Shown here: piece by piece, positions 13,601-27,900 of the stretch
Position numbering within the stretch: position 1 is the stretch's first letter
Layout of the letters: each line of letters begins with the position of its first letter
DNA from: Beroe forskalii
Lineage: Eukaryota > Ctenophora > Nuda > Beroida > Beroidae
Assembly (NCBI GenBank): GCA_011033025.1
Contig: WFMF01000072.1
Span: forward strand, 186,001-250,000
DNA length: 64,000 bases
Reading direction: 5' to 3'
The notes under the pieces: generated by a model
What the model saw: the letters and a program-made list of their open reading frames with translations, nothing else
The model's database searches: none
What the model was told of the DNA's origin: nothing
Program-made: the position numbers and the translations under genes

Positions 13601-14363
13601 TTAGAGAAAGCTCGTGAGTTTTGGCACTTATTAAAGTTCTCACCAAGTTGATGGCGTTTAATAAACCCTCAGATCTCCTATAACATTATCACTGTTTTTA
13701 TGGTGTACTTCATTATTTTTGAAGTTTTAACACCCGCCTTCCTCCGCCCGCCGCAGATCTCCTGAGAGAGTGGAGTGCGGCGGAAGGCGGCAGTGGCTCC
13801 GCAGGCGGCGGCGGTACAGGTAGCGGCGGAGAGGAGAGCATGAGCACGTGGGGCGGCAGTCTCACTACCGCCGCGCAGCCCGGCGACGTGACGACGGATG
13901 ACGTCATCGCCACGGACTTAGGACGGATAGTGCCGGAGGTGCCGGGAGGAGGCAGCTCCGATGTGCTGCCAAACGTGTCTGCTCAGGTAGTGGGGCGAGT
14001 TGCAAGATCTTTATTATAAATGGGATTGGGGGTGTCTCAAGATCATGGTTAAATGTCGATTACGTGAACGCTTTTGAGAGTACCGATTATACCAATTGTA
14101 TCGATTACATGTATCGATGAGATTTAACCGATTTATTTTAAATATCTTGCGTATATAATATCTTTTTGTCCCTACCATAGCTGCCAAAATGCCCTGTTTT
14201 TGACAGGGCGCCCTGTCATGCCCTGTTTTTGCCCTGTTTTTTGGCCCTTGCCCTGCGAAGCCCTTCTTTTGCCCTGCTTTTGGACCAATTTGCCCTGTTT
14301 TCTGGGCCTTCAAAAGATATACCCAGCAATAATATTTTCAGATTACCATTTTTGGGTCGCCTC

Positions 14364-14408
<45 letters not shown>

Positions 14409-17400
14409 TCGCCAATTTCCAGAAAGATACCTATTAATTTATTAGGAACTCCCTCAGATGGAATTCTAAAATATACCTATTTGCCTATTTATCACCGTCT
14501 CGGCGCTGATAAAATTTAGAAATATACCTATTAATGACTGTCTTAGATGGAAAAAAGGAAATATCCCTATTCAAGTATTAATCACTATATCGGATGGAAT
14601 TCGGAAATATACCTATTAAGCACTGTCTCGGATGGAATTTGGAAATATATCTATTAAATTATTAAGCACTGTCTCGGATTGAATTTGGAAATATACCTTT
14701 TTTAGTATTAAGCAATAAGCACTGTCTCGGATGGAATTTGAAAATATATCTTTTTAAGTTTTTAAGTATTAAGCACTGTCTCGGATGGAATTTGAAAATA
14801 TATCTTTTTAAGTATTATTAAGCACTGTCTCGGATGGAATTTGAAAATATTCCTTTAAAGTGTTAAGCACTGTCTCGGATGAAATATGAAAATATACCTA
14901 TTAAGCACTGACTCGGATGGAATTTGGAAATAAACCTTTTTAAATGTTAAGCACTGACTCGGATGGAATTTGGAAATAAACCTTTTTAAATGTTAAGCAC
15001 TGACTCGGATGGAATTTGAAAATATACCTTTAAAGTATTTAGCACTGTCTCGGATGAAATTTTGAAATATACTTATTAAGCACTGTCTCAGATGGAATTT
15101 GAAAATATACCTATTAAATTATTAAGCACTGACTCGGATGGAATTTGGAAATATACCTTTTTAAGTATTAAGCACTGTCTCGGAAGGAACTTACGTACGT
15201 TTTGGTACGTTTTGGTGAGTTTGACTGGGCGTGCTCAGGACATCTGCGTCATGCGCGTCTCCTTCCAGCTCAGCAATGAGTTGTTGTTCACAGCAGTGTA
15301 CCCCGGAACAGGAGGTGTATCCGGGAACTGCTCAAGGAACCTGCCCAAACCGATCTTGAAGCTTTCAAGTGAAATCAGTTGTGAGACGTCATGCGGCAAG
15401 ATATTCCAAAGCTGAGCTGCTTTAACACCAAAAGAACTGTCGTAGTCACTTCGAACAGAAAGCTGGGCTTTGGTGTTTAACTGTGGGATGAGTGCCTTGA
15501 TCCCAAGCCGAGGATGGTGCTTAAACTGCATTTCTAGGTCATTAGGGGCATGCCCGTTAATGATTTTCCAAACTTGGATGATGCAGTATCTTTCTCTTCG
15601 GCGTTGCAGTGACATCAGTTTTAGTTTCTTGAGACGATCCCAATAGCTCATATCTCTGAGACCAGCTATCTTTCGGACGAAGCATCGTTGGACGTTTTCT
15701 AACTTCTGGATGTCCATGATCTTGCTTGGGTTCCAAACAGGGCAGCAGTATTCTAGTCTTGAGCGCACCATGGACTTGTAAAGTGTGAGCATGACTACTG
15801 ACGAACGATCACAGAAGGCACTGAGGACCCAGGATGCCATTTTTCGAGCTGCTTGAGAAGTCTGTTCAATATGTGGAGACCACGATCTATCACTTGAAAC
15901 TAGAACCCCAAATCTCTAGCCGTGTCTTTCAATTCAATGATGTGGCCTTTTGGAGTTTTGTACTGAACATTCTCAGGATAGAACGGAAGTTGCCTTAGGA
16001 GGTAGGAGCTATTAAGAGGATAGCTAAGGAGTTGAAACTTGTCTTCATGGAGTTCCATGTTGTTAATTGAAGACCAGTTTATCACCCTGCACAGGTCGTC
16101 TTGTATGCGTGCAGTAGATTCTTTGCCAAAGACTCTTGATATCAGTTTGGTGTCATCAGCAAAACAAAGCCCTTTGCAGCTTTTTGAGTGTTGGGAGTAG
16201 GTCATTTATGTACAGGAGGAACAATATAGGACCAAGTACTGTACCTTGTGGTACCCCACTGATAACAGGTTGAGGTGATGACAGAACACCTTCCACCTGG
16301 ACGGTTTTGGGTGCGGTTAGTAAGGAACTGTTCAATCCAATTGAGGACTTTGCCACCAATTCCATACCGTTGAAGCTTTTCTAGCAGGATTTGGTGATCA
16401 ACTTTGTCAAACGCCTTGGAGTAATCGAGGTAGATCACATCCACTTCGTCATTACCGTTTAAGCAGCTATAAATGAACTCAATGTGACTGAGCAGCTGAG
16501 TCAGGCAACTTCGTTTCTTTCTAAACCCATGCTGATTTTGACTGATCAGATTTTCCTCTTCCAGATAATTAACCAGTTCTGTCCTCATTATTCGTTCAAA
16601 GGTTTTAACGATGTGTGAGGTAAGAGAAACAGGTCTGTAGTTGGCAGGGTCTGTGCGGTCACCCTTCTTATAAACAGGTGTAATGGACTGAGATTTGAGC
16701 TGACAAGGAATTGATCCTTTTGTGAAGGATTCTAACCACAGTAAATGAAGTGGTGCAGATAGCTCATCTCTGCAAGATGTTAGGATCTCTGCAAGATGTT
16801 AGGAACTTGGAAATATACCTATTAAATTATTAAGCACTGACTCGGATGGAATTTGGAAATATACCTATTAAATTATTAAGCACTGACTCGGATGGAATTT
16901 GAAAATATACCTTTGTAAGTATTAAGCACAGTCTCGGATGAAATTTTGAAATATACCTATTAAGCACTGTTTCGGATGGAATTTGAAAATATACCTTTTT
17001 AAGTATTAAGCACTGTTTCGGATGGAATTTGAAAATATACCTTTTTATTACTTATTAAGCACTGTCTTAAATATTAAGCATTGACTCGGATGGAATTTGA
17101 AAATATACCTTTTTAAGTATTAAGCACTGTCTCGGATAGAATTTGAAAATATACCTTTTAAGTATTAAGCACTGTCTCGGATAAAATTTTAAAATATACT
17201 TATTAAGCACTGTGTCGGATGGAATTTAAAAATAAACCTATTAAATTATTAAGCACTGACTCGGATGTAATTTGAAAATATTCCTTTAAAGTATTAAGCA
17301 CTGTCTCGGATGAAATCTGGAAATATACCTATTAAGCACTGACTCGGATGGAATTTGGAAATATACGTTTTTAAATATTAAGCACTGACTCGGATGGAAT

Positions 17401-18955
17401 TTGAAAATATACCTTTTAAGTATTAAGCACTGTCTCGGATAGAATTTGAAAATATACCTTTAAGTATTAAGCACCGTCTCGTATGAAATTTTGAAATATA
17501 CTTATTAAGCACTGTCTCGGATGGAATTTGAAAATATACCTATTAAATTATTAAGCACTGACTCGGATGGAATTTGGAAATATACCTCTTTAAGTATTAA
17601 GCACTGACTCGGATGGAATTTGAAAATATACTTTTTTAAGTATTAAGCACTGTCTCGGATGGAATTTGGAATTATACCTATTAAATTATTAAGCACTGAC
17701 TCGGATGGAATTTGAAAATATACCTTAGTAGGTAAGTATTAAGCACTGACTCGGATGGAATTTGGAAATAAACCTTTTTAAATGTTAAGCACTGACTCGG
17801 ATGGAATTTGAAAATATACCTTTTTAAGTATTAAGAGATTAAGCACTGTCTCGGATAGAATTTGAAAATATACCTTTAAAGTATTTAGCACTGTCTCGGA
17901 TGAAATTTTGAAATATACTTATTAAGCACTGTCTCGGATGGAATTTGAAAATATACCTATTAAATTATTAAGCACTGACTCGGATGGAATTTGGAAATAT
18001 ACCTTTTTAAGTATTAAGCACTGACTCGGATGGAATTTGAAAATATACTTTTCTAAGTATTAAGCACTGTCTCGGAAGGAACTTGGAAATATACCTATTA
18101 AATTATTAAGCACTGACTCGGATGGAATTTGGAAATATACCTATTAAATTATTAAGCACTGACTCGGATGGAATTTGAAAATATATCTTTGTAAGTATTA
18201 AGCACAGTCTCGGATGAAATTTTGAAATATACCTATTAAGCACTGTTTCGGATGGAATTTGAAAATATACCTTTTAAGTATTAAGCACTGTTTCGGATGG
18301 AATTTGAAAATATACCTTTTTATTACTTATTAAGCACTGTCTTAAATATTAAGCACTGACTCGGATGGAATTTGAAAATATACCTTTTTAAGTATTAAGC
18401 ACTGTCTCGGGTAGAATTTGAAAATATACCTTTTAAGTATTAAGCACTGTCTCGGATAAAATTTTAAAATATACTTATTAAGCACTGTGTCGGATGGAAT
18501 TTAAAAATAAACCTATTAAATTATTAAGCACTGACTCGGATGTAATTTGAAAATATTCCTTTAAAGTATTAAGCACTGTCTCGGATAAAATTTGGAATTA
18601 ATATACTTATTAAGCACTGACCCGGATGGAATTTGAAAATATACCTCATCAAGTATTAAGCACTGACCCGGATGGAATTTGAAAATATACCTTTCCAAGT
18701 ATTAAGCACTGTCTCGGGTAGAATTTGGAAATATACCTATTCAGCACTGTCTCGGATGGATTTTGGAAATATACCTACTATGTACTGTCTCGGATTGATT
18801 TTGGAAATATACCTAATAAAGTAAAAATATACCTATTGAGCTCTGTGGTCATGAAATATGCCTGAAATATACGTGAAATATGCCTGAAATATACCTGAAA
18901 ATCGAAAAATATACCCATTAAGCACTATCTCGGATGGCCTTTTCAGGGTGGCGTC

Positions 18956-18988
<33 letters not shown>

Positions 18989-21900
18989 GACACTTTTCAA
19001 AAAGATACATAGGCATATATGCCCTGTTTTTTACTCCATTTGCCCTGTTTTTTGGGCCATTTTAATGCCCTGTCGAGGGATTTCTAAAGTTTGGCAGCTA
19101 TGGTCCCTACCCTCATCACTGCTATGTCAGTCCGTGTAAATCACTCGCTTTCTCCCCCAGAGATCTGCCCCGGTCCGGCCCCCCATCAACCTGAACAGCT
19201 TATCCCACTCCCGATACGGGGAACCCCTCCCACCCCACCCGGTGGAAGTGGAACCAGACGTCTCCCTGACACCTGCCACTGACGTGTACCTCTCCGAGTA
19301 CTACAACACCGTCCAATCACGAACCAGGTAGAGAATACACCGTCCAATCACGAACCAGGTAGAGAATACACTGTCCAATCACGGACCAGGTAGATGATAC
19401 ACCGTCCAATCACAAACCAGGTAGAGAATACACCGTCCAATACAGTAACGAACAAAAAACAGACAAACAAAGAAACAAGCGTTTGGCCTTGGGGGTATTT
19501 GCATTGAATGTTGATCATGCAAACAACACGTCAATGCAATCCTGATTTCAGAGGAAGTGAGTTGGGTGGTGGAGAGAGTGAGAGACACCATGTTCCAGAA
19601 ACTGAGAGATCCAGCTCTAAGAGCAGTAAACCAGAGGTACGCAAGGGGAATAGAAGTTTTAATTGGACTGCAAAAACATATTCGTATTTTTTCAGTTTTA
19701 TTTCAATTTTTGTTGCTTGGTTACACAATCAGTTATTGTTTGGAATAACTCGAATACTTTCCCCGGCCCTGATCAACTTTTATGATTAACCCTCATCAAA
19801 CTCGCCAGGTGTCCCAGCCAGTACAGTGGGCCAACTGTCGGAACTCCAGTCTGTACATCACCATGATAGCTGCCACTAAATGCGCTGTTCTACTCGTGTG
19901 CTCCAACGGTAGGTTTACGAGAGTTATATATTGGCAAAATTATGTAACTCAGTTGAGCCGTTCTTTTTTTAAATCTGTCAATGGATTCTTCGGAGAAAGA
20001 GATTGACGGAGGGGTTGATAAAGACGCTCAAATTTACTGTTAAAGTGTTTACGCGTGCACTTTCGATGTAAATTCTATCGAAAGTGCAGCAAGATCCTTT
20101 ATGTGACCCTTCCTGTAACCCATTCTGTAAGGGTTTCCATTACATTTCAGGTGTCCTGTGGCGGTGGGACATGTTGGATAACACATTTGAGGAGCACCCC
20201 CTCTACAAGCTTTACTGTGGTGACAAAGCGGTGGTTAAGATCCACTCGAGCAACCTCAGGATCACTGTGCTGCTGGACACTGGGGAGATCGCTGTGTTTT
20301 ACGACAACTTCGTGTCGGGTTAGATCTTATTCCGAACTTTCGAAAAAAAAAGAAAAAAAAGATCTTATTTCGAGATTGTGTGAAATGTTTAATTAATTGT
20401 ACTTAGGCACTTTGACCCTAAGCACTTTGACCCTGAGCGGCAATATGCAAAGTGGTATTTTAAAAAGTTAAGATACGTTCGGTGTTCGGATCTAGCCATT
20501 CCCAGACTTGTTACCATTACACCAATTCCCCAACTCTCGCAGGTCTATCCCAACCCATGATAATCTCGGAGTTATCCCACTCGGCTGAACACCTGGCTGC
20601 CCTGGAGAATGAGACGGTGGTTGACATCAAGTCCGGGGACTTCATATCAGCCGTCCTCACCCAATCAGGTACACTTTATCAATTGTGCTCAATCAGGTAC
20701 ACTCAATTGTACATTATTACTTTTTCATGGTTATTGGGATAAGGAAAGACGCACGGAACTTCACTTTTGAGTGATTTTAGATGGTCATAAATTTAATTAT
20801 TTATTTTCACAAAGGAGGTCCCGTTCACTCCGCGGACTAACTTAGCGGCACAGAGCTACCGGTCCGTCGGGGTTTTGGAGCTCCTGTCCATGACACATTG
20901 ACACATCCCTTCTAGATCCCGTTGTGCCCTATTTTAACCCTGTTTTACCCTGTTTCAGCCTATTGTTCACTTTCAGGTAAAGTCTTCTGGTGGGGAATGC
21001 TGCAGAAGGAAATATCGACTGCTCCTTCAAAGAACAAATCCACCTCTGGGGCTAGCGCCATCAAAAGTGGATCACAGGTTTGTCTTTTTTCCGAAATTCC
21101 GAGACAAGTAAAATTACCAAGTTGACGACGATGATCACATAATATTCGACATTATATCATATTCAAACTTGGAGAATCGTTTGCAACGGTAGACAGCTCT
21201 ACCATTTGACAGCTTAGTCATGATGTTTTTTCTTCTTACATCTTTACCATCACTTTTTTCGCCTGTGAGAGGAATAAGGAAACGAAAAATGCGTGATTCA
21301 CCGTTATTGATATGTCACTCTAACCTATGATAATGACGTCACTATTTTCTGCCTTTTAGCTACAGTTGACTTCCTCCTCAGGTGGTTTTGAAGAACGCAG
21401 CAAACGACATTCTGATCGGCAGTCTGGTTTACACAGCGTACCCTCAGTCCAAACTGGGCAGGGTGGAGGGACGCTCTGGGAACAGTGTGGTGGTCAGACT
21501 CTGTGATAGAACCTCCTCGCCTTCGGCTGACGTTAGTCTGAGTGCTGTCTGTCCGCTGTCTGTCTACTGTCTGTGTGCTGTCTGTCTAACGTCTGTCTTC
21601 TGTCTGTCTTCTTTCCTCCTGCTGACGTTAGTCTGTCTACTGTCTGTCTACTGTCTGTCCACTGTCTGTCTGCTGTTTGTCTACTGTATGTCTGCTGTCT
21701 GTCTACTTTCTACCTGTAAATCTGTCTGCTGTATGTCCTTGAATTTCGGCTTTGGTAAATTTATTTTCACTTCGGCCAAATTTTAACTTCGCCTTCGGCC
21801 GAAGCTTAAATAAACCTGCCCATGATAATATCACCCCCGCAGAAGCTGAAAGTGGAAACGTGGTCAAATTCTCAGATAGTGGTGTTAGAAACTACCATTG

Positions 21901-24900
21901 TGCCCCTGGGTACCGTCATTGGAATACACGGTAATTAAAATGATTTTCTGAAATTCATGAATTTTCATAAATTCAATTAAATTCATAATATTTTGTTTCT
22001 AGCAAGCTCGAAGGTATTAAAGCCAGATCTCCAGTAAACCCCTTTGTGTACTTTGAGATTTTCCGTCGCTCATTAATACTTTTTACCTATAATTTCATAA
22101 TCCTAAATTCGCGCTATATCCCGGAAGGTACCAACGCCATCACGATGACAAGTCGTCACACGGACCCAGCCATGTTCAGGAACGAGTGGAAGCAATACCG
22201 GCGGATGTTTTCTGAAGGTAGGTACTGTAATATAGAATGAACATTTTATATTGTACAATGTACATTACATACAATGGAAATTTCGCTGTGCACATTGTAC
22301 ATTGTACGATGTACATTTTGCCTGTAGATTGTGCAGTTATGTACATTTTGCTGTGTATATTGTACAATGTACATTTCTCCGTGTACATTGTACAATGTAC
22401 ATTTTGTCTTTACATTGTATTATGTACATTGTATTATGTACATTGTACGTTGCACTGTGTATTTGTGTACATTCTAGCATAAATACATTGAGTCAGCAAG
22501 CATCACCGCAGGTCAGCTTGATAAACTAGATGAGGACGTAGAGATGGAGCCTAAGAAGGGAGATGAGACCGTTATGGACATTGATGGGAGTAGCGTTGCG
22601 AGCGACGCGTCGCACACTAACAGCGCTTATCCGAACCTCTGCGTTTACCCTGTAAGTGGATTCAGAAATCAGAGGGTCCTAACAGGTTAACAGCTCTATT
22701 AACTTTTAATAAGTACTGAAAAACATCTGTGATAATGTTTCCCGCCGTATCATGAATATGATGCGGGATGCTGCATCTCATTAGATAAATGCGTGCGTTA
22801 TTGAAGATATTATGAACTCATGAAGTTATAAAGGAGCATTCAATGAATGATCCTGCCTCCTTTATAATTTCATCAATCAACTTTTGTAAACTACTCTATT
22901 TGAATTTGCCTCTTTGTTAAATCTCAAGATACGCTCACAACTTCCCAGGTTTCTGATTTGGAGGTATATGAAAGTGGTGGTTACTCTCACAAGATCCAGA
23001 AAACCCCGGTCGAGTTGCTAGCGTCCAAGTCATCCAAACTGCAAGGTGACTATTAGAGAAGAAATTTAGAATTATTTTATGTCGTAACGCAGTAATGGCT
23101 ATATGCCTAAACAGGTGAACTCAGTGGAAATCCTCGTTTGTTGAACATGGAATCGAACTTAGGGGCTCGGTACAGAATGAGCCCTTGTGACATATGGGAT
23201 AATAGCCAGAAATTTTATTGTAAAATATAAGCGTCCCCTTTTGCCCAAATAATAACTCTTGCACCAATTGATAAATACGTTGGCATCAGATTGTTTAAAC
23301 TGAAGTCACTTTATTCTTTAAACTGAAAGATACTAATAATTAATATCCATTGATATCGTTCATAATTTGACACTGCAGTGATCTTCTAATCACATCTTTC
23401 CCAGATTTTGAAGCGCCTGGCGTTTAGCATTGACCACATTGGAAACGTATCTGTGCTGGGAAACACAAAGTGGGTCCAATCATGACGTGTTTAGTTTAAT
23501 GACACAATCAGTTTTTAAACTGTTAAAAGCTGCCAACAATCTAATGATAGGAATCGTTGAATAGATGCTGATTCAGGGTTTCAGTGATTTTAGCGTTCAT
23601 CTTGTTTTCTGACACAACTTACTCAATACACACTTTTGGGAATGAGGGGTACCCATAAAAGGGCTTTATTGCGTAAAATCATAGCAACAATATAATAAAA
23701 AACAGCTACCACATTGAGATTCCTAACAGGTTAGTAAGAACATCTACATGTTAACGAAGGATGCAGTGAGTGAGGAGTGTGAAGCTATTCAGGCCGCTGA
23801 TTCTACCTTCCTATCTAACATGAGTTAGTAAACCTACCATCTCTTATCTATCTATCTTTCTAACATGAGTTAGTAAACCTTCCATCTCTTATCTATCTAT
23901 CTTTTTGACAAGAGTTAGTGCATTGCACATAGTATTGTAGTGCAATAAAGCAATAACCAGTCTGAGAACCTGCTGAACAATATAACTGATTTTCTTTTCG
24001 GTATTCCACTAAATGTAAATTCAGTATAGCGTGTAAAGTTAACTACTTTCGGTATTCCAAGTTGTTGACCATTATTTTATCATCATTCTCCCCTCAGTGA
24101 ACTTGTTGATGTTGCGCACATGTTATCATTCAGTATAGCGTACTATTAAATTATGAAAGTATAAATATTAAACTACCTTCAAAATTGCAAATTGTTGACC
24201 ATCATTTCCAATGTTAATGACATGATTCTCAACCACTTCTCTCCTCAGTGAAGTTGTCGATGATGCGCACAAGTTATCATTCAGTATAGCGTACTATGAA
24301 CTTATGAAAGTACATCATATCATTCGGTATAGCGTATGAATGTAAAATATTAAACTACCTTCAGAACTGCTAATAGTTGACCATCATTTTCAATGTTAAT
24401 GACATGATTCTCAACCACTTCTCCCCCTCAGTGAAGTTGTCGATGCTGTCCACCCCTGACGTGGTTATGGTCCTGGATAACAATTCCGTTCCCTTCGTCC
24501 CTCCCCTACCCACCTGCCTTAACTTCAGGGAGTTCAACTACCTCCCAGCTGTCAATGCTATCGACATAAAACAAGAGGTGGGGTTAAAACAAGAGGTGGG
24601 TTTAAACAAACAAACAAGAGACCTGTGGTTTGTGGGGTTACGATATGAAGCAAGAGGTGGGGTTTGTGGGGTAACCAAGAGGTGGGCTTTTTGGGCATAA
24701 CAAGAGTTGGGGTTTGTTGGGGTAAACAAGAGTTGGGTTTTCTGGGGGTAAACAAGAGGTGGGGTTTGCGGGGGTAAACAAGAGTTGGGTTTTGTGGGGG
24801 TAAACAAGAGTTGGGTTTTGTGGGGTAACCAAGAGGTGGGGTTTGTGGGGTAAACAAGAGGTGGGGTTTGTGGGGTAAACAAGAAGTGGGGTTTGTGGGG

Positions 24901-27900
24901 TAAACAAGCGCACAGCGCTAAAACATAGGATGGTAAATAAATATGAGGTCAGTGGGGGTAAGAAAGAGGCTAGTAGGTAAAACAAGAGAAATCCAGGTGA
25001 AAATCTTTGGGAAAATTTGAATTAAATGTCAATAGCCGTCGCAAAAATGGTGTAGATCCTAAAAATAGTGGTGCCGCGCACAGCGAAACATGTAAGATGT
25101 GGACGAATAGCTAATAGGTATTACATGAAATCTAGGTGTCAACGGGAGCGGGAAAGTCCACCTAAACTTGTCGATACAAATCAAAGTGAGTTTGCATTGA
25201 TAGTTCTCCACGGGACCCTGCTACCCAATATTCAGCAGCAGGAACGGGGAGTGTCCGTCCGTTTTTTAAACAAATCAAAGTGAGTTTGCATTGAAATATG
25301 ACACGCCATTTAGGTTATATTATAGCGCTAACGTTGTAATTTAAAGATATTACAAGGGGAGCGAGTGTAAAAGTAATTTTCAGGGGAATCTTTTAGAAAC
25401 TTTAATGTGATTCGCGACAGTTATCGTGGAACAGTGACATTGCCTTTGCAGCCGCGAGAGGAGAAAACGTAGAGAGATCAAAGCTGTATTGTTGATCTAG
25501 AAGTAATCAAAGCTGTATCCGGAAAAAGAGAGCAACCATCCATCCAGTTTAGAAAGGGTTTCCATTTAAAAGAGACGTCTGGGTCTCAGTGCACGCACTT
25601 GGTCTTTTTTTAGCTACCCTTTGGAATTTGAGGGTTTTGCACGGCCTGTAAATGAGAGTTTTTGAAACCATTTACGTGTGCCATTTAAAAAAGAAAGCAA
25701 TCAACTCTATTCATATTAACAAGAACTGTTCCAGTAAGAGGTCAGTTAATAACCCCTTTGAGACTCTGAAATTTTGGGAATTTAAAGTTTTAAGTATTCT
25801 GGAACTATTCACTCCTGCCAACTTAGCTGCATTTTCAACTTTGTTGCTCTATTTCCAGAACTGTTTAACCTTTCATTCTCAATTTTCTGTAATTTGAAGA
25901 CTCACAGTTGACGACTCCCTTTCCCCCGCAGTTGACGACTCTAACTCCCTTTCAGCTCCCCCCAGAATCTAACTCCCTTTAACCTCCACTGACGACTTCA
26001 TAACTCAATCACCTCATAAAACGGGACTGTTCCTTTGAGGAGCTCCGGTTCCGGCACTACACAGTAGAAAGACAGAAAGAGCTGAAGGAGCATGACAGAT
26101 GGCTGAATATCATGCGGTTCATATGCAACATTCCTGCTCTGAACCTGCCTAAACTCGTTAGTACACCTTGAAAATTTGACTGTAAATAGATTTATTTTTG
26201 TTTTTGCTTGTTATTTCATCGTTAAATCCATCTCATTCCCTTATTCCATTCCCTTATATCATTCCCTTATCTCATTCCCTAATCTCATATTAAATCCCTC
26301 ATCTCGTTCCCTAACTCGTTCCCTAAATCCCTAATCTCATCCCCTAACTCCCTCCCTAAATCCCTTATCTCGTCCCTTAACTCACTCCCTAAATCCCTTA
26401 TCTCGTTCCCTAACTCACTCCCTAAATCCCTTATCTCGTTCCCTAACTCAATTCCTTAATCCCTAATCACAGTTAGCTGAGACAGACAGTGCCGGATACA
26501 CGCCCTTCATCGCTGCCATAGCCTCTAAGAACTACAACAACGCTTGGTATCTCCTTCCTTTCATCACCAAACTGGACGCTGAGCATCCGGGTCTCATGCA
26601 GAAAGCAGTGTGGAAGACTCTTCAGTATAACACTAACGTCAACCATATCCTGGCTCAGGTATAACACTAACGTCAACCATATCCTCGCTCAGGTATAACA
26701 CTAACGTCAACCATATCCTCGCTCAGGTATAACACTAACGTCAACCATATCCTCGCTCAGGTATAACACTAACGTCAACCATATCCTGGCTCAGGTATAA
26801 CACACAGTGAGAGGCAACTTAGAAGTTTAGAAGAAATCGTTGTGTTTCATAATTCTCAAATTTGACTGTATTAGGACATGAGGTTGTGATGCCGTGAGAT
26901 GTAAAGTTTACAGCATATTGCGCGGTGTGATGTAAAGTTTACAGCATTTTACGCAGGGTTTGTTACACAACGCACTGATTATACAGCAGATACCGTCTTG
27001 GTGCACTGACCAGACCCTATACAACCTTTTCAGCCAGAACTACCACTCCATTTACAAAGTCCTGAGTTAGTATTAGTACTTTAGTAGATTGTAACTTTAG
27101 TCAGAACAACCACTCCATCTACAAAGTTCTGAGTAAGTATTAGTAGATTATAACTTCAGTCAGAACTTGAAGCCCTTGAATTGTGAAGATTTTGCTGTTT
27201 TGGGAATTATGCCCTCCTCGTCATGCCCTCTTTGTCATGATGCTATAAATTTCTTCATATATTTGCAACAATCTTTTTTTCCAACTTAATAATATTTTTT
27301 TCCTTTTGATTAAACAAGTTATCTCTTTTCCAGTCATTCATTAGTAAATCGCAAACCTAAACTCATTTCCCTTGATTCTAGTTTACTAATTCCTCCCATT
27401 CTAATTCACTAATTTCTCTTCAATTCCCAGTCCAACAGAAGCCTAAACACATGGTTAAGTCAGTTGGAAGACGACTGTTTGACACCACTAAACCTATGAC
27501 AGTTAGAGACAGGATATTGCGGTCCTTCATGTCAAGTGCCCGGGGGCCAGGAGGCTCGTCATCTAACATCAAGTAGTAAGTTGGACATCATTAGATCAAA
27601 TATTGTATACTTCGCGTATTAGTAATCCGCCGGTTACGTCATGAGTCATCTTTTGTAGCGCGCTGCAGTGCTTGGTGACGTTACATAATAAGTTCGACAT
27701 CATCTTCCCAATAACACCTTGAAGGACCACCTTAAATAATCTTTGAAAAGCTTTGAATCTTCGAACTTTTATCCTTTGGAAGAAATAACCTCCCATCTCT
27801 TTAAACAGCAGCTCCAAGCAGCAACAAGGTATCATCTTCTTCTCGGATCCACTGGAGGCAAGACGGGCCCTGATTCAGATGGATGGGTACGTCATTCCGG

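Larger units (their letters stand above)
14168..19110. mobile_element. 4.9 kb element with 8 bp target duplication, filled with satellite
   Basis: The element is 14176-19102. Its ends are exact inverted repeats, CATAGCTGCCAAA and TTTGGCAGCTATG, and it is flanked by identical 8 bp GTCCCTAC (14168-14175, 19103-19110). The 8 bp duplication suggests the hAT superfamily or another 8 bp-duplicating family. The subterminal parts on both sides repeat GCCCTGTTTT; the left holds the palindrome TGACAGGGCGCCCTGTCA. Next come poly-A tracts (14364-14406, 18957-18986), and then the satellite. No transposase. It makes up almost all of UBR5 intron 5. Confidence 0.88.

Noticed and set aside
13713..13913. Pro-rich minus-strand frame
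   Set aside because: Shadow of GC-rich UBR5 exon 5.
22003..22127. Possible extension of UBR5 exon 14 upstream to the TTTCTAG acceptor
   Set aside because: The open frame needs phase 2, but exon 13 ends in phase 1; the 22128 start keeps phase.
24538..24985. Overlapping minus-strand open frames with Pro/Thr/Tyr repeats
   Set aside because: They are translations of the AAACAAGAGGTGGGG minisatellite next to exon 19; no start context or family.
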